Positions 1-8,902 of a stretch of DNA of 64,000 bases are shown piece by piece. This DNA is from Formosa haliotis. Lineage in GTDB: Bacteria > Bacteroidota > Bacteroidia > Flavobacteriales > Flavobacteriaceae. The DNA is taken from the NCBI RefSeq assembly GCF_001685485.1, contig NZ_BDEL01000001.1, forward strand, positions 3,097,501-3,161,500. Reading direction: 5' to 3'. Position 1 is the stretch's first letter. Each line of letters starts with the position of its first letter. The translations under genes were made by a program, and so were the position numbers. Below the pieces are notes generated by a model. That model was not told where the DNA came from and did no database searches. It saw nothing but the letters and a program-made list of their open reading frames with translations.

Positions 1-1
1 T

Positions 2-778
2 GGAGGGAGAGGTAAAAGAGCAGCAAATATATTTACAGAAAACCAGCAGTTTTTCGCTTCATCTAGATCTGTAAATATTGAAAATAATGGAGGTAATATA
101 TATTCACTTGATTCAGAAATAGCTTGGAATACTGGTATCGGATTAATTCAAAAATTATATTTATGGGATAGAGCATTCGATTTTTCTGTAGATTATTATA
201 TTACTGATTTTGAGGAACAGGTCGTGGTAGATTGGGAGAATCCGCGAGAGATATCATTTTATAATTTAAAAGGAAATAGTGTGTCTAAAAGTTTGCAGTT
301 AGATATAAATTATGAGTTATTTCAAAATTTAAACTTGAGGTTAACTTATAAAAATTATGATGTTAAAATAGATTATAATTCAGGTACGTTACAAAAGCCT
401 TTACAACCAGAACATCGGTTTTTTATGAATATCAGTTATGAAACACCTAGAAAAACGAGAGAATCTCAATGGAAAATTGATTTCACGATACATTGGACTG
501 GAGAACAAAGATTACCAAATACGGTTTCTAATCCTATAGAGTATCAATTAGGAACTTATTCGGAGTCATATAGCATAATGAATTTTAACCTTACTCGTGT
601 TCTTAATGAAAAAATTGATTTATATTTAGGGGGAGAGAATATTGGGAATTCTGTGCAAAAAAATCCTATTCTTGGCGCCGATGATCCTTTTGGTTCTTAC
701 TTTGATAGTACACTTCTATATGCCCCTGTTTTAGGAGGAACTTATTATTTAGGATTTCGGTTTAAGTTGAGACATTAA
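2..778 (+). CDS. TonB-dependent receptor, C-terminal part (5' truncated by window edge)
   Basis: The frame is open from base 2 to the TAA at 776-778, so this is the 3' end of a longer gene that begins before the window. The visible ~258 residues have alternating hydrophobic/aromatic strands, FxxNxxYE-type turns and a terminal FRFKLRH strand, as in the C-terminal half of an outer-membrane TonB beta-barrel. The stretch GRGKRAANIFTENQ near the start is typical of flavobacterial TonB receptors of the metal/cobalamin type. The next gene encodes a periplasmic HMA copper-binding protein, and a copper enzyme follows, so copper import is a reasonable inference. The substrate cannot be read from this fragment alone. 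Confidence 0.82.
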   Translation, partial: GGRGKRAANIFTENQQFFASSRSVNIENNGGNIYSLDSEIAWNTGIGLIQKLYLWDRAFDFSVDYYITDFEEQVVVDWENPREISFYNLKGNSVSKSLQLDINYELFQNLNLRLTYKNYDVKIDYNSGTLQKPLQPEHRFFMNISYETPRKTRESQWKIDFTIHWTGEQRLPNTVSNPIEYQLGTYSESYSIMNFNLTRVLNEKIDLYLGGENIGNSVQKNPILGADDPFGSYFDSTLLYAPVLGGTYYLGFRFKLRH

Positions 779-899
779 AGGTTTTTTTTAGAGATGATTG
801 TTGGTAAGGTTGGTGGAGTTCAGTGTTTTGACTATATTTATATAGTGTGGTAATATCTCCAATTATTTTGTGTAATTTTTTTAATCTAAAAAAGGAAAT

Positions 900-1301
900 A
901 TGGGAAGATCAATTAATATAATAACAGTTCTCTTTTCTATTATTGTGCTTTTTATAGTTAGTAAAGTCAATGCTCAGGAGGAATACGGAGTTAAGCAAAA
1001 AAATAAAAGTATTGTTATACAAGTAATGGGTAATTGCGGAATGTGTAAATCTCGGATAGAAAAAGCTTCAATAAAAGTAAAGGGAGTAAAATATGCTAGC
1101 TGGGATATTCCTTCGAAAGAATTGAGTTTGGTTATAGATGAACGAAAATGCTCTCCTATAGATATTAAAAAAGCTATAGCTGCAGTAGGACACGATACCG
1201 ATTTAGAGATTGCAAGAGATGCAGTTTATAATGAGCTTCCACCGTGTTGTAAATTTAGGGATCCAAATAGTATTAAATTGGATCATGGGTCTGGGCATTA
1301 A
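900..1301 (+). CDS. Secreted heavy-metal-associated (HMA) domain protein
   Basis: 133 aa. A signal peptide of about 25 residues ends at VNAQ, so the mature protein is probably periplasmic. Residues ~38-105 form an HMA (ferredoxin-like) metal-binding domain with the motif GNCGMCKSRIE; Cys46 and Cys49 are the expected Cu(I) ligands. The tail has a CC pair and ends in LDHGSGH, both possible extra metal ligands. It lies 121 bp after the TonB receptor on the same strand and faces a secreted tyrosinase-like copper enzyme. A periplasmic copper carrier serving these neighbours is inference; the HMA assignment is firm. Confidence 0.85.
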   Translation: MGRSINIITVLFSIIVLFIVSKVNAQEEYGVKQKNKSIVIQVMGNCGMCKSRIEKASIKVKGVKYASWDIPSKELSLVIDERKCSPIDIKKAIAAVGHDTDLEIARDAVYNELPPCCKFRDPNSIKLDHGSGH

Positions 1302-1342
1302 ATTTCTTGTGTCTAAAAGTAATTTGAAGTTTAAAATAGTAA

Positions 1343-2698
1343 TTACATTTTTATTACACGTTTGGCGAGAATGATATTTCCTTGTGTATCCACTACATTA
1401 ATAACATAAAATCCAGTTGAAAGGCCATATAAATTATTAATAATTATGGTATTAGTGTTTTCAAAGACTTCTTCACGAATTAAACCACCCATCATATTAT
1501 ATACTCCAACAGTGCAATTAGTTTTCTTGTTAAGTTTTATTGTGATTTTTTCAGTAAAAGGATTTGGATAGGTGTCTATAATTATTGGAGTATCGTCTTT
1601 ATTATCTTCTTCCCAAATAATAGTAGCATTTATATTTTTATCAAAATTATATGGTTTTATTTCTCTCGCTTTCTTACTTGTTCTTTGTAAGCTAGTATTA
1701 GTATCTATTGTTGCTAATAAATTAGATCCGGCATGGGCTTCGAAACCAGGAAGGAAATTAATCTCATTCATAGATTCTATTCTGCAATTTGATTCATTTG
1801 GCACTACAAAATTATTGCCTACTTCTATAAGGTATTGATAATAAAAGTACTCTTGTGGTCTAAATGTGTTACTTACAATATAGTTGTTTAGATTTGCCAC
1901 CCCATTGGTTCCATAGAATACTCCAAGTGATCTGGTGTCTATAATGTCATTAGGATTCACTGCTGGTAGAGTTTCTCCATTAAAAATATAAGTTCCATCA
2001 TATCTCAGCATGGAAGTGGCTAGAAATAAGGAGTTGTGGTGGGTTTCTTCCCAATTATGCCAAACAAAATCTACAAAGGTATGGTGAAGATAAAAAATGG
2101 GATCTCTTGGAGATAGTGGGGTAGGCATAGCTCCACCCGTCCATACGTGTGCACCTCTGTGTACATTGCGTCTTTCTAATTCGTTAGAAAATTCAAAAAA
2201 GTTTGTTATATTGTATAAAGCAGACAGTTCATTAGGAGTCGGAAGTGGACCATTGTTTCCTAAATTTCTCCGTAAATTCCAATTCACGTCAAAACTACCT
2301 ATGAAATCCTCGTTCCATAGTGGAGAGTCTAATGCTTGGTCGCTTTGGCTTTCCCAAAATCCCAAGCTTATTTTTGGATTTATATTTTGTACGGCTTGTT
2401 CCATTTCGAACATTTGACGTCTGTGCCAAGCCAAAAATATTTCACGCTCAGGTTCGTCTGGAAGATTAAAGTGGAGATCTAAACGTGTGGGGTCTATAGT
2501 GTTATCAAAATTAAAAAACTGGCTATGAAATACAGCCAAATCATTAAATAAATCTGGACCATTTCGTAACTCGTAAAAAGCATCCACTAATTCAATTTTT
2601 TCGTATTCTGTCATTTCCAAATAACTTTTTCGAATACTTTGCGCTTTTACGTTCTGATATAAACATAAAAGAATTAATAAACTGTATATGAGTTTCAT
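1343..2698 (-). CDS. Secreted tyrosinase-like copper oxidase with T9SS sorting domain
   Basis: 451 aa. The signal peptide ends at NVKAQ (~residue 20). The central tyrosinase fold shows CuA histidine candidates H58, H76 and H92 (FLAWHRRQMF) and a clear CuB set: H180 and H184 in NVHRGAH, then DPIFYLHH (H205/H206) followed by the family's conserved Asp-Phe-Val-Trp segment. Such type-3 copper enzymes oxidise phenols with O2. The last ~75 residues, starting at YPNPF and ending VIKM, are a Por-secretion (T9SS type A) C-terminal domain, so the protein is exported through the outer membrane. It converges with the HMA gene. The natural substrate is unknown. Confidence 0.85.
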   Translation of the reverse strand: MKLIYSLLILLCLYQNVKAQSIRKSYLEMTEYEKIELVDAFYELRNGPDLFNDLAVFHSQFFNFDNTIDPTRLDLHFNLPDEPEREIFLAWHRRQMFEMEQAVQNINPKISLGFWESQSDQALDSPLWNEDFIGSFDVNWNLRRNLGNNGPLPTPNELSALYNITNFFEFSNELERRNVHRGAHVWTGGAMPTPLSPRDPIFYLHHTFVDFVWHNWEETHHNSLFLATSMLRYDGTYIFNGETLPAVNPNDIIDTRSLGVFYGTNGVANLNNYIVSNTFRPQEYFYYQYLIEVGNNFVVPNESNCRIESMNEINFLPGFEAHAGSNLLATIDTNTSLQRTSKKAREIKPYNFDKNINATIIWEEDNKDDTPIIIDTYPNPFTEKITIKLNKKTNCTVGVYNMMGGLIREEVFENTNTIIINNLYGLSTGFYVINVVDTQGNIILAKRVIKM

Positions 2699-2987
2699 AT
2701 TTTGATTTAATAGTAATTATTTAAAAATATGCTATTTACTATTGGGAGATATTAATTCGTAGAGTAATATTAATCAAAATTCAGTATTAAATATTATTAA
2801 GTCGTTGAAAAGCAATAAGATATGTATTAAGTGTATTTGGGTTGTTTCTATTGTCAGAAACGACTTATATGTGTAATTTTAAAAATCATTTTTTATAGTT
2901 ATTTGTTGTTTAGAAATGTAAAAATTATTAAAAGAAGAAAAGAGGCTTTTTTTATGCTGAATAAAAGCTGAGATAAATAAGAAAAAT

Positions 2988-3968
2988 CTAAAGCGCCATT
3001 AAATTACAGCCACGAATATCAGAATTGTCAAAGCGGCCAATAACTTCAAAAGCATTTTCGCCTGTAATTTTTCCTAAATCTTGAGTGGCAATAAAACTGC
3101 AAGAATTTACATTCGCTAAGTCGATAACATTAATCCCTCCAGTTTTTCCGGTGGTTTGTATCGTTAAGGCATCTTCTGGATCTCTTGTTAAAATTTTCAT
3201 CCAAGGCGGACAATTAAAAACACCATGCCCTTTAGAGTAGGCCTGACTTAGTAATTCGGTCATGCCATATTCGCTATGAATTTCATTTACACCAAAACCT
3301 GTTTTTAAAATATGATGTAATTCTGCACGGATAAGTTCTTTTCGTCGACCTTTCATGCCTCCAGTTTCCATAACAATAGTGTTTTTTAATTGAAATTTAT
3401 GAGCTTCAACCAAATCTAATAAGGCAAAAGAAACCCCTATTAAAAGTACCTTTTGTCCGCGTGCATCTAATTGGGTTAGTTTCGATTTTAATGCCGATAA
3501 ATCGTTTAAATAAAATCCGCTTTCCGGATGGTTAGATTGCTTAATCATGTCGTTAACCATATAGATTAACGACGATCCGTCTCGTTCTAAATACGAGGGT
3601 AGTAAGGCTAAAACCACAAAATCTGTAATTTCACCATAAGCCGCTTCAAAACCTTTTCTGAAACTATCTTCGTAAACCGAAAGGTCGGTAATTAAATGTT
3701 TACTAGTAATGCTTCCTGTGGTACCGCTACTGGAAAAAGTTGTTTGTACAGGTTCTGTAGAGCTTAAAATATCGCGTGATTTAAAAAATTCTATAGGTAA
3801 AAAGGGGATGTCTTTGTAGTGTTTAACATCGCTTGGGTGAATGTAAAGTAAATCGCAAAACGACCTGTAGGTTCGATTGTTTTTAAACTGAAATTGAAAC
3901 ACCTTTATGGCTTGCTCGTTAAAGTCGTCTTCGGTTTTAATCGTAAAAATAGCCTGGGTATCAATCAT
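2988..3968 (-). CDS. LuxE-like acyl-protein synthetase / adenylate-forming enzyme
   Basis: 326 aa. The sequence resembles the LuxE/acyl-protein synthetase branch of the phenylacetate-CoA-ligase-like adenylating enzymes. The phosphate-binding loop is FSSSGTTGS, followed later by the EYGMTELLSQ motif that binds adenylate in this superfamily. In flavobacteria such proteins occur alone, without luxCDAB, and may activate a carboxylic acid for ligation; the acid is not known. The gene is alone on the minus strand, ~290 bp from the tyrosinase gene. No lux genes are nearby, so bioluminescence is not implied. Confidence 0.78.
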   Translation of the reverse strand: MIDTQAIFTIKTEDDFNEQAIKVFQFQFKNNRTYRSFCDLLYIHPSDVKHYKDIPFLPIEFFKSRDILSSTEPVQTTFSSSGTTGSITSKHLITDLSVYEDSFRKGFEAAYGEITDFVVLALLPSYLERDGSSLIYMVNDMIKQSNHPESGFYLNDLSALKSKLTQLDARGQKVLLIGVSFALLDLVEAHKFQLKNTIVMETGGMKGRRKELIRAELHHILKTGFGVNEIHSEYGMTELLSQAYSKGHGVFNCPPWMKILTRDPEDALTIQTTGKTGGINVIDLANVNSCSFIATQDLGKITGENAFEVIGRFDNSDIRGCNLMAL

Positions 3969-4009
3969 AGTTATGGAGTAAAATCAAAGCAAAAATAGTT
4001 AAAATAAAA

Positions 4010-4032
4010 AAGCATTGCCAAGAGCAATGCTT
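4010..4032 (-). terminator. Intrinsic terminator of the short T9SS protein gene
   Basis: A perfect 9-bp hairpin, AAGCATTGC / GCAATGCTT with a 5-base loop, is followed on the minus strand by a run of T (poly-A on the plus strand at 4006-4010). It lies between the 4093-4425 gene and the LuxE-like gene. Confidence 0.75.
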
Positions 4033-4092
4033 ATAAAATAGGTGTGTAAATAATTGTTTTAAATTTTTTACAATATCTGTTTAAAATTTTCG

Positions 4093-4425
4093 TTATCGTA
4101 TTATAAGTTTCCGAGTTGTCGAAATGTTGTTTTCTTTAATTTTAATGATGTAAATACCAGCATTTAATTTAGAAATGTTTAATTCTTTACCAAAAAGCGT
4201 GGTTTGGAAAATAGATTTTCCCAAAACATTAAAAATTTCAATTTCTTTGGTAAGGTTACTTTTTGTTACAATATATAGCTTGCCATTACTCACCGGATTT
4301 GGGTAAATAGAAAGGTCTTCTATGTTTTGATTAATATCTTTATCTACAGCCTGAGCTTGTGAATTAAACGATATTACAAAAAACAAAGAAAAACAAAGTA
4401 TAGTAAATAAGTAGTTTTTTTTCAT
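4093..4425 (-). CDS. Short secreted protein made almost only of a T9SS type A sorting domain
   Basis: 110 aa. A signal peptide of ~24 residues ends at NSQAQA. About 15 linker residues follow, and from LSIYPNPVSNG to the end (KLIIR) the protein is a Por-secretion C-terminal domain. There is essentially no passenger domain. Full T9SS cargo is normally hundreds of residues, so this may be a remnant or a genuinely tiny surface-anchored peptide. It has its own terminator. No function can be assigned. Confidence 0.7.
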   Translation of the reverse strand: MKKNYLFTILCFSLFFVISFNSQAQAVDKDINQNIEDLSIYPNPVSNGKLYIVTKSNLTKEIEIFNVLGKSIFQTTLFGKELNISKLNAGIYIIKIKENNISTTRKLIIR

Positions 4426-4584
4426 CGCATTAAAATAATATATAAAGGTAACAAAATCGTCTCAAATTCTATTCCTAAAATTGTTAAACCGTATTTTTAT
4501 TCGACTTAAATTATCTTTGTGTAAGATTCAGGTTACTATAATGTTATTTGTATGCGGTATTTTATAAATGATTGTTATATGTTT

Positions 4585-4592
4585 TATCTTTG
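4585..4592 (+). promoter_or_regulatory. Candidate -7 element upstream of the two-component operon
   Basis: TATCTTTG matches the Bacteroidota -7 consensus TAnnTTTG and lies 32 bp before the response-regulator start. A second copy is at 4512-4519. I see no TTG at ideal -33 spacing for either, so the assignment is weak. Confidence 0.35.
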
Positions 4593-4623
4593 AAGATTGT
4601 TATAATATTTTAAAAAAGGAAAT

Positions 4624-5298
4624 ATGGATATAAAGATTTTGTTGGTTGATGATGAGCCAGATATTTTAGAAATAGTAGGTTATAATTTATCATCAGAAGG
4701 TTATGAAGTCTTTACAGCTGAAAATGGTATAGAAGCCGTACGAAAAGCTAAAAAAGTAAAACCCCAACTTATTATTATGGATGTGATGATGCCAGAAATG
4801 GATGGTATTGAAGCTTGCGAGCAAATCCGAAATATTCCAGAATTAAAAGATACGATTATTACGTTTTTAACAGCTAGAGGAGAAGACTATTCTCAGGTTG
4901 CAGGTTTTGATGCCGGTGCAGACGATTATATTACGAAACCTATTAAGCCAAAAGTTTTAGTTAGTAAAGTTAAAGCCTTATTGAGACGGTTAAAAGAAGA
5001 GTCTCATAACGATTCTATTGTTAAAATTGGTCATTTAACCATAAATAGAGACGAGTATAAAATTATTTTAAAAGATGAAGAAATAGTCTTGCCTCGAAAA
5101 GAATTTGAATTGTTATCACTTTTAGCTTCTAAACCAGGAAAAGTCTTTAAACGTGAAGAAATTTTAGATAAAGTTTGGGGTAACGAAGTTGTGGTTGGCG
5201 GACGCACAATCGATGTACATATTCGTAAACTTAGAGAGAAAATTGGCGATGATTGTTTTAAAACCGTAAAAGGTGTTGGTTATAAGTTTGTAGATTAA
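4624..5298 (+). CDS. OmpR/PhoB-family response regulator
   Basis: 224 aa. The N-terminal receiver domain (1-120) has acidic pocket D9/D10, phosphoacceptor D53 in IIMDVMMPEMDG and the conserved lysine K105 in ITKPIKPK. Residues ~130-224 are an OmpR-type winged helix ending VKGVGYKFVD. The stop codon overlaps the start of the downstream histidine kinase (TAATG), so the pair is translationally coupled. Sequence and arrangement resemble the PhoB/PhoR phosphate-starvation pair found in Bacteroidota, but no phosphate transport genes are adjacent, so the stimulus is not proven. Confidence 0.92.
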   Translation: MDIKILLVDDEPDILEIVGYNLSSEGYEVFTAENGIEAVRKAKKVKPQLIIMDVMMPEMDGIEACEQIRNIPELKDTIITFLTARGEDYSQVAGFDAGADDYITKPIKPKVLVSKVKALLRRLKEESHNDSIVKIGHLTINRDEYKIILKDEEIVLPRKEFELLSLLASKPGKVFKREEILDKVWGNEVVVGGRTIDVHIRKLREKIGDDCFKTVKGVGYKFVD

Positions 5299-6341
5299 TG
5301 CCTAATAAAATTAAAAAAACATACAAGTTTGCAATAAAAACGTCCCTTTATATAACGTTATTTTTAACGTTGGTAATGGGATTTTTTTTATATGCCTTTT
5401 ATACCTTTAAAATTCTTCCAATTTTACTGTTTTCAATCATTTGTTATTTAGGTTGTTTTGCTGTAATTCAATTTCGTGTCGAGCGTTTTATTTATCGAAG
5501 AGTAAAAAAAATATACGACGATTTAACGCTGCTAGAATCTACAAGTTTACGTAAAAAGCCAATAAATACAGACATGGCCACACTTACTCAAGAGATTGAT
5601 AAGTATGCTCGAGATAAAAAGATTGAAATTGAAACCTTGCAGGTTAGAGAAGAATATAGAAAGGAGTTTCTGGGGAATGTCTCTCATGAATTAAAAACCC
5701 CGTTGTTTACTGTTCAAGGTTATATTTTAACCCTGTTAGATGGTGCTATTGATGATAAAAATATACGTGAAAAATATTTAGATCGGGCCAGTAAAGGGGT
5801 AGAGCGCCTTATTTATATCGTGAACGATTTAGATATGATTACGAAATTAGAAGTTGGTGATTTAAGTCTGAAAATTGAAAAATTCGATATAGTAGAGCTT
5901 ATTTCGAATGTGTTTGAAATGTTTGAAATGAAAGCTGCTAAAAAACGAATTACTTTAACATTCGATACAGATTATAAAAAACCGATTTATGTTAAAGCAG
6001 ATCAGGAGCGTATTCAGCAGGTGCTAACCAATTTAATAGTAAATTCTATTAAATACGGGCATGACAAAGGAACCACCGAGGTGAGTATAGAAAATTTAAT
6101 AAAAAATAAAATTATAGTTCGTGTAACAGATAATGGCGAAGGGATTACTCAAAACCATATCCCGCGATTGTTTGAACGTTTTTATCGCGTCGATAAAAGT
6201 GGATCTAGAAAAGAAGGGGGATCGGGTCTGGGGCTTGCCATTGTAAAACATATTATTGAAGCACACGACGAAAAAATTTACATTGAAAGTGATTTTGGAG
6301 TCGGTAGCGAATTTTCGTTTACTTTAGAAAAGGCTAAATAA
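5298..6341 (+). CDS. Membrane sensor histidine kinase (PhoR-like)
   Basis: 347 aa. Two transmembrane helices (~15-36 and ~40-58) are separated by only a few residues, so there is no periplasmic sensor domain. A linker follows, then a HisKA dimerisation domain with H130 in VSHELKTPL, and an HATPase domain with the N box (NLIVNSIKYG), G1 (DNGEG) and G2 (GGSGLGLAIV) motifs. It should phosphorylate the response regulator encoded just upstream. Its last 18 bases overlap the 3' end of the convergent glycosyltransferase gene. Confidence 0.92.
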   Translation: MPNKIKKTYKFAIKTSLYITLFLTLVMGFFLYAFYTFKILPILLFSIICYLGCFAVIQFRVERFIYRRVKKIYDDLTLLESTSLRKKPINTDMATLTQEIDKYARDKKIEIETLQVREEYRKEFLGNVSHELKTPLFTVQGYILTLLDGAIDDKNIREKYLDRASKGVERLIYIVNDLDMITKLEVGDLSLKIEKFDIVELISNVFEMFEMKAAKKRITLTFDTDYKKPIYVKADQERIQQVLTNLIVNSIKYGHDKGTTEVSIENLIKNKIIVRVTDNGEGITQNHIPRLFERFYRVDKSGSRKEGGSGLGLAIVKHIIEAHDEKIYIESDFGVGSEFSFTLEKAK

Positions 6342-7370
6342 CGATTTAAAATCTATTTCTGTGTTTTGCCCGTCTAGGCCTTTGTATAACTCAAGCTGAT
6401 CTAGTTTTTTTATCGTAAAATTGTCTTGTTTGCAATGCGGAACCAAATCTAATTCATCTAAACGTTCTGCCAAATACTCTTGCTCAAACTGTCCAGGTGT
6501 TGGAATAAAAAATGCTTTTTTTCCTAATACCGATAAATCCATTACCGTAGTATATCCCGATCTAGAAATTACAAACTCACTAGAGTTTAAGGCGTGCTCT
6601 AAAGTTTTTCCCGTCATGAAATTGTACACCTTTATGTTACCATTTTTGGTTATGGTTTGCTCGTCTTCTATAACACCACGTACACATAATATACGTCTAG
6701 TATCTGTTTTAAATGCATTTAAAAGCTGAGTTTCTAAAAGTGTGCGTTGAGGTTCTGGTCCAGAAAGGAGTATGGTAATATCGTAAAGTGTTTCTATAGA
6801 TTTTCTTTCAAACCTGCTTAATGGACCAAGGTATTGAATAGGGATTTCAATGCCATCTAAATGTCCTAGTTTTCCACTTAAACTCGGTTCGTTTTCATGA
6901 TCAGGAACCCAGCATGCATTAAATTTTTCAATGATGCGCTGATGCATTTTGGTGCTAAGCCATGTGGTGTTTCCGCTTAAAACTTGCAATTGATGCGTAA
7001 TAAATACCGAAGGGATTTTTTTGCTATGTACCCCCAAGCGATTGTCAGAAATAATACCATCAATATTATAGGTTTCAATGAGGTCCTTGGTTGCTTTTTT
7101 TTCAGCTTTAATAGCTTTTATAAGTTTTGGAGAATCCTTTAATAATTTCCATTTAAAAAAATGGCCTTTTTTAGCATAGGTCACATCGTATGCGGGAAGA
7201 GCTATGGTTTCAAGGTCGGGAAATTCTTTTTTTAATAAGGCTAAAGCTATACCATCGCTGGCAATAACAGGCGTATAGTTGTAACGTAATAACTGATTAA
7301 TAATGGGGATGCATCGTGTAGCGTGACCCAACCCCCAATTTAGTGGCGCAACAAGTATTCGTTTTTTCAT
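6324..7370 (-). CDS. Glycosyltransferase of the MurG/GT28-like type
   Basis: 348 aa. The N-terminus, ILVAPLNWGLGHATRCIPI, is the acceptor-side loop of GT-B enzymes similar to MurG and UDP-GlcNAc transferases. The C-terminal half has the sugar-nucleotide region (SSEFVISRSGYTTVMDL and FIPTPGQFEQEYLAERL) typical of the family. It probably transfers a sugar from a nucleotide sugar to a lipid or cell-surface acceptor on the cytoplasmic face; the substrate is unknown. The gene is monocistronic and converges with the histidine kinase with an 18-bp overlap. Confidence 0.8.
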   Translation of the reverse strand: MKKRILVAPLNWGLGHATRCIPIINQLLRYNYTPVIASDGIALALLKKEFPDLETIALPAYDVTYAKKGHFFKWKLLKDSPKLIKAIKAEKKATKDLIETYNIDGIISDNRLGVHSKKIPSVFITHQLQVLSGNTTWLSTKMHQRIIEKFNACWVPDHENEPSLSGKLGHLDGIEIPIQYLGPLSRFERKSIETLYDITILLSGPEPQRTLLETQLLNAFKTDTRRILCVRGVIEDEQTITKNGNIKVYNFMTGKTLEHALNSSEFVISRSGYTTVMDLSVLGKKAFFIPTPGQFEQEYLAERLDELDLVPHCKQDNFTIKKLDQLELYKGLDGQNTEIDFKSLFSLF

Positions 7371-7588
7371 ATTAAGACGTAATCCGCTCCTATTTCTAAT
7401 TAAATTTCGTAATCCTTTCTGTTTAAAAGAACGTATTAAATATCTAAAAAAAGTTTCAATACAATATGTCTAAATACTTATAAAACCTTTTATAAATTAT
7501 TAATTTTTAAAACTAAAGGCAAAAAAATTGTAAAGTAAAAACTCACTGCCGTATTTTTGCAGCTATTTTACATGTAAAATTTTTAAAA

Positions 7589-8263
7589 GTGGGCAGCAAA
7601 AATAAACTTAAGCGATTTAGAGAAAATGAAACCTTTGGGAATGTGTTTCAACCATCTCGTGAAGAATTAGTAAATGGAGCATTCGATTTAAAGGGACATT
7701 GGAATGAAAAAGTTTTTAAAAATAACAATCCTTTAGTTTTAGAATTAGGCTGTGGTAAAGGTGAATATTCTGTTGGGTTAGCTAAGAAATTTCCGAATAA
7801 GAATTTTATAGGTATCGATATTAAAGGCGCACGATTTTGGAGAGGAGCCAAGACAGCCGTAGAAGACGGGATTCCTAATGTCGCTTTTTTAAGAACACAA
7901 ATAGAACTTATTGAATATGCTTTTGCTAATCATGAAGTTGATGAAATTTGGATTACATTTCCAGACCCTCAAATTAAATACAAGCGTACTAAGCATAGAA
8001 TGACCAATACCGAGTTTTTACAGAAATATAAACGTATTTTAAAACCCGATGGTGTTGTAAATTTAAAAACTGATAGCGAGTTTATGCACGGATACACTTT
8101 AGGTTTATTACATGGTGAAGGGCATGAGGTGTTATATGCTAATCACGATGTGTATAAGCAAGAAGGAAGCCCGGAAGAGGTTACCGAAATACAAACATTC
8201 TACGAGTCGCAATACCTTTTAAAAGGGAAGGCTATAACATACATTCGTTTTAAATTAAAATAG
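7589..8263 (+). CDS. trmB: tRNA (guanine-46-N7)-methyltransferase
   Basis: 224 aa, starting at GTG. The SAM-binding motif ELGCGKGEYSVGLA is followed by GIDIKGARFWRGAKTA and the TrmB signature FPDPQIKYKRTKHRMTN. The enzyme methylates G46 in the variable loop of tRNAs. The length fits the family. A LysE-family gene follows 3 bp after the stop, suggesting co-transcription. Confidence 0.95.
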   Translation: MGSKNKLKRFRENETFGNVFQPSREELVNGAFDLKGHWNEKVFKNNNPLVLELGCGKGEYSVGLAKKFPNKNFIGIDIKGARFWRGAKTAVEDGIPNVAFLRTQIELIEYAFANHEVDEIWITFPDPQIKYKRTKHRMTNTEFLQKYKRILKPDGVVNLKTDSEFMHGYTLGLLHGEGHEVLYANHDVYKQEGSPEEVTEIQTFYESQYLLKGKAITYIRFKLK

Positions 8264-8266
8264 GTT

Positions 8267-8902
8267 TTGAATATTACCCTTGTCTTTTTTCTAGGATTAA
8301 TTGTAGCCTTAATAGGGGTTGTGCCACCGGGCTTATTAAATATGACGGCGGCTAAAATTAGTCTGAAAGAAGGTCATAATCGTGGTGTCATGTTTTCTAT
8401 TGGGGCTTGCGTGGTAGTATTATTACAAACTTTTTTAGCCGTAATTTTTGCTAGGTATTTAACACAACACCCCGACATTATCGATGTGTTACAACGTGTT
8501 GCTTTGGTTTTATTTATCCTTATATCTATCTATTTTTTATTTGTAGCAAAGGGCGAAGGAAAAATAGATGTTAAGCAACAACGCGAATTTAGAAGTAAAA
8601 AAAGTCGATTTTTTCAGGGCATGTTGCTCTCTATTTTAAACATATTTCCTATTCCTTTTCAGGCCTATATGAGTATTACTTTAGCCTCGTTTGGGTGGCT
8701 AACTTTCGAACGCTCTAACGTGATAGCGTATGTTTTTGGCGCAGCTACAGGAACCTTCGTAACCCTCTATATTTATATGTTCTTTTTCGATAAAATAAAA
8801 AGTAAGCGGTTTAAATCGCAAAAAAATATGAATAGAAGTATAGGTGTTATAACCGCTGTTGTCGCTATTATTACTTTAATTCAAGTTGTAAAAGAAATGT
8901 AA
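8267..8902 (+). CDS. LysE-family exporter
   Basis: 211 aa, predicted start TTG, three bases after trmB. About six hydrophobic transmembrane segments are visible. The first contains ALIGVVPPGLLNM, which fits the N-terminal helix of LysE/RhtB amino-acid and small-molecule exporters. The gene overlaps the next one (TAATG). The substrate cannot be inferred. Confidence 0.85.
   Translation: MNITLVFFLGLIVALIGVVPPGLLNMTAAKISLKEGHNRGVMFSIGACVVVLLQTFLAVIFARYLTQHPDIIDVLQRVALVLFILISIYFLFVAKGEGKIDVKQQREFRSKKSRFFQGMLLSILNIFPIPFQAYMSITLASFGWLTFERSNVIAYVFGAATGTFVTLYIYMFFFDKIKSKRFKSQKNMNRSIGVITAVVAIITLIQVVKEM

Noticed and set aside
1572..2417. Two plus-strand ORFs inside the tyrosinase gene
   Set aside because: Antisense shadows of a gene with clear copper-ligand motifs.
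2988..3968. Part of a bioluminescence (lux) operon
   Set aside because: Only a LuxE-like gene is present. Flavobacteria carry such genes alone.
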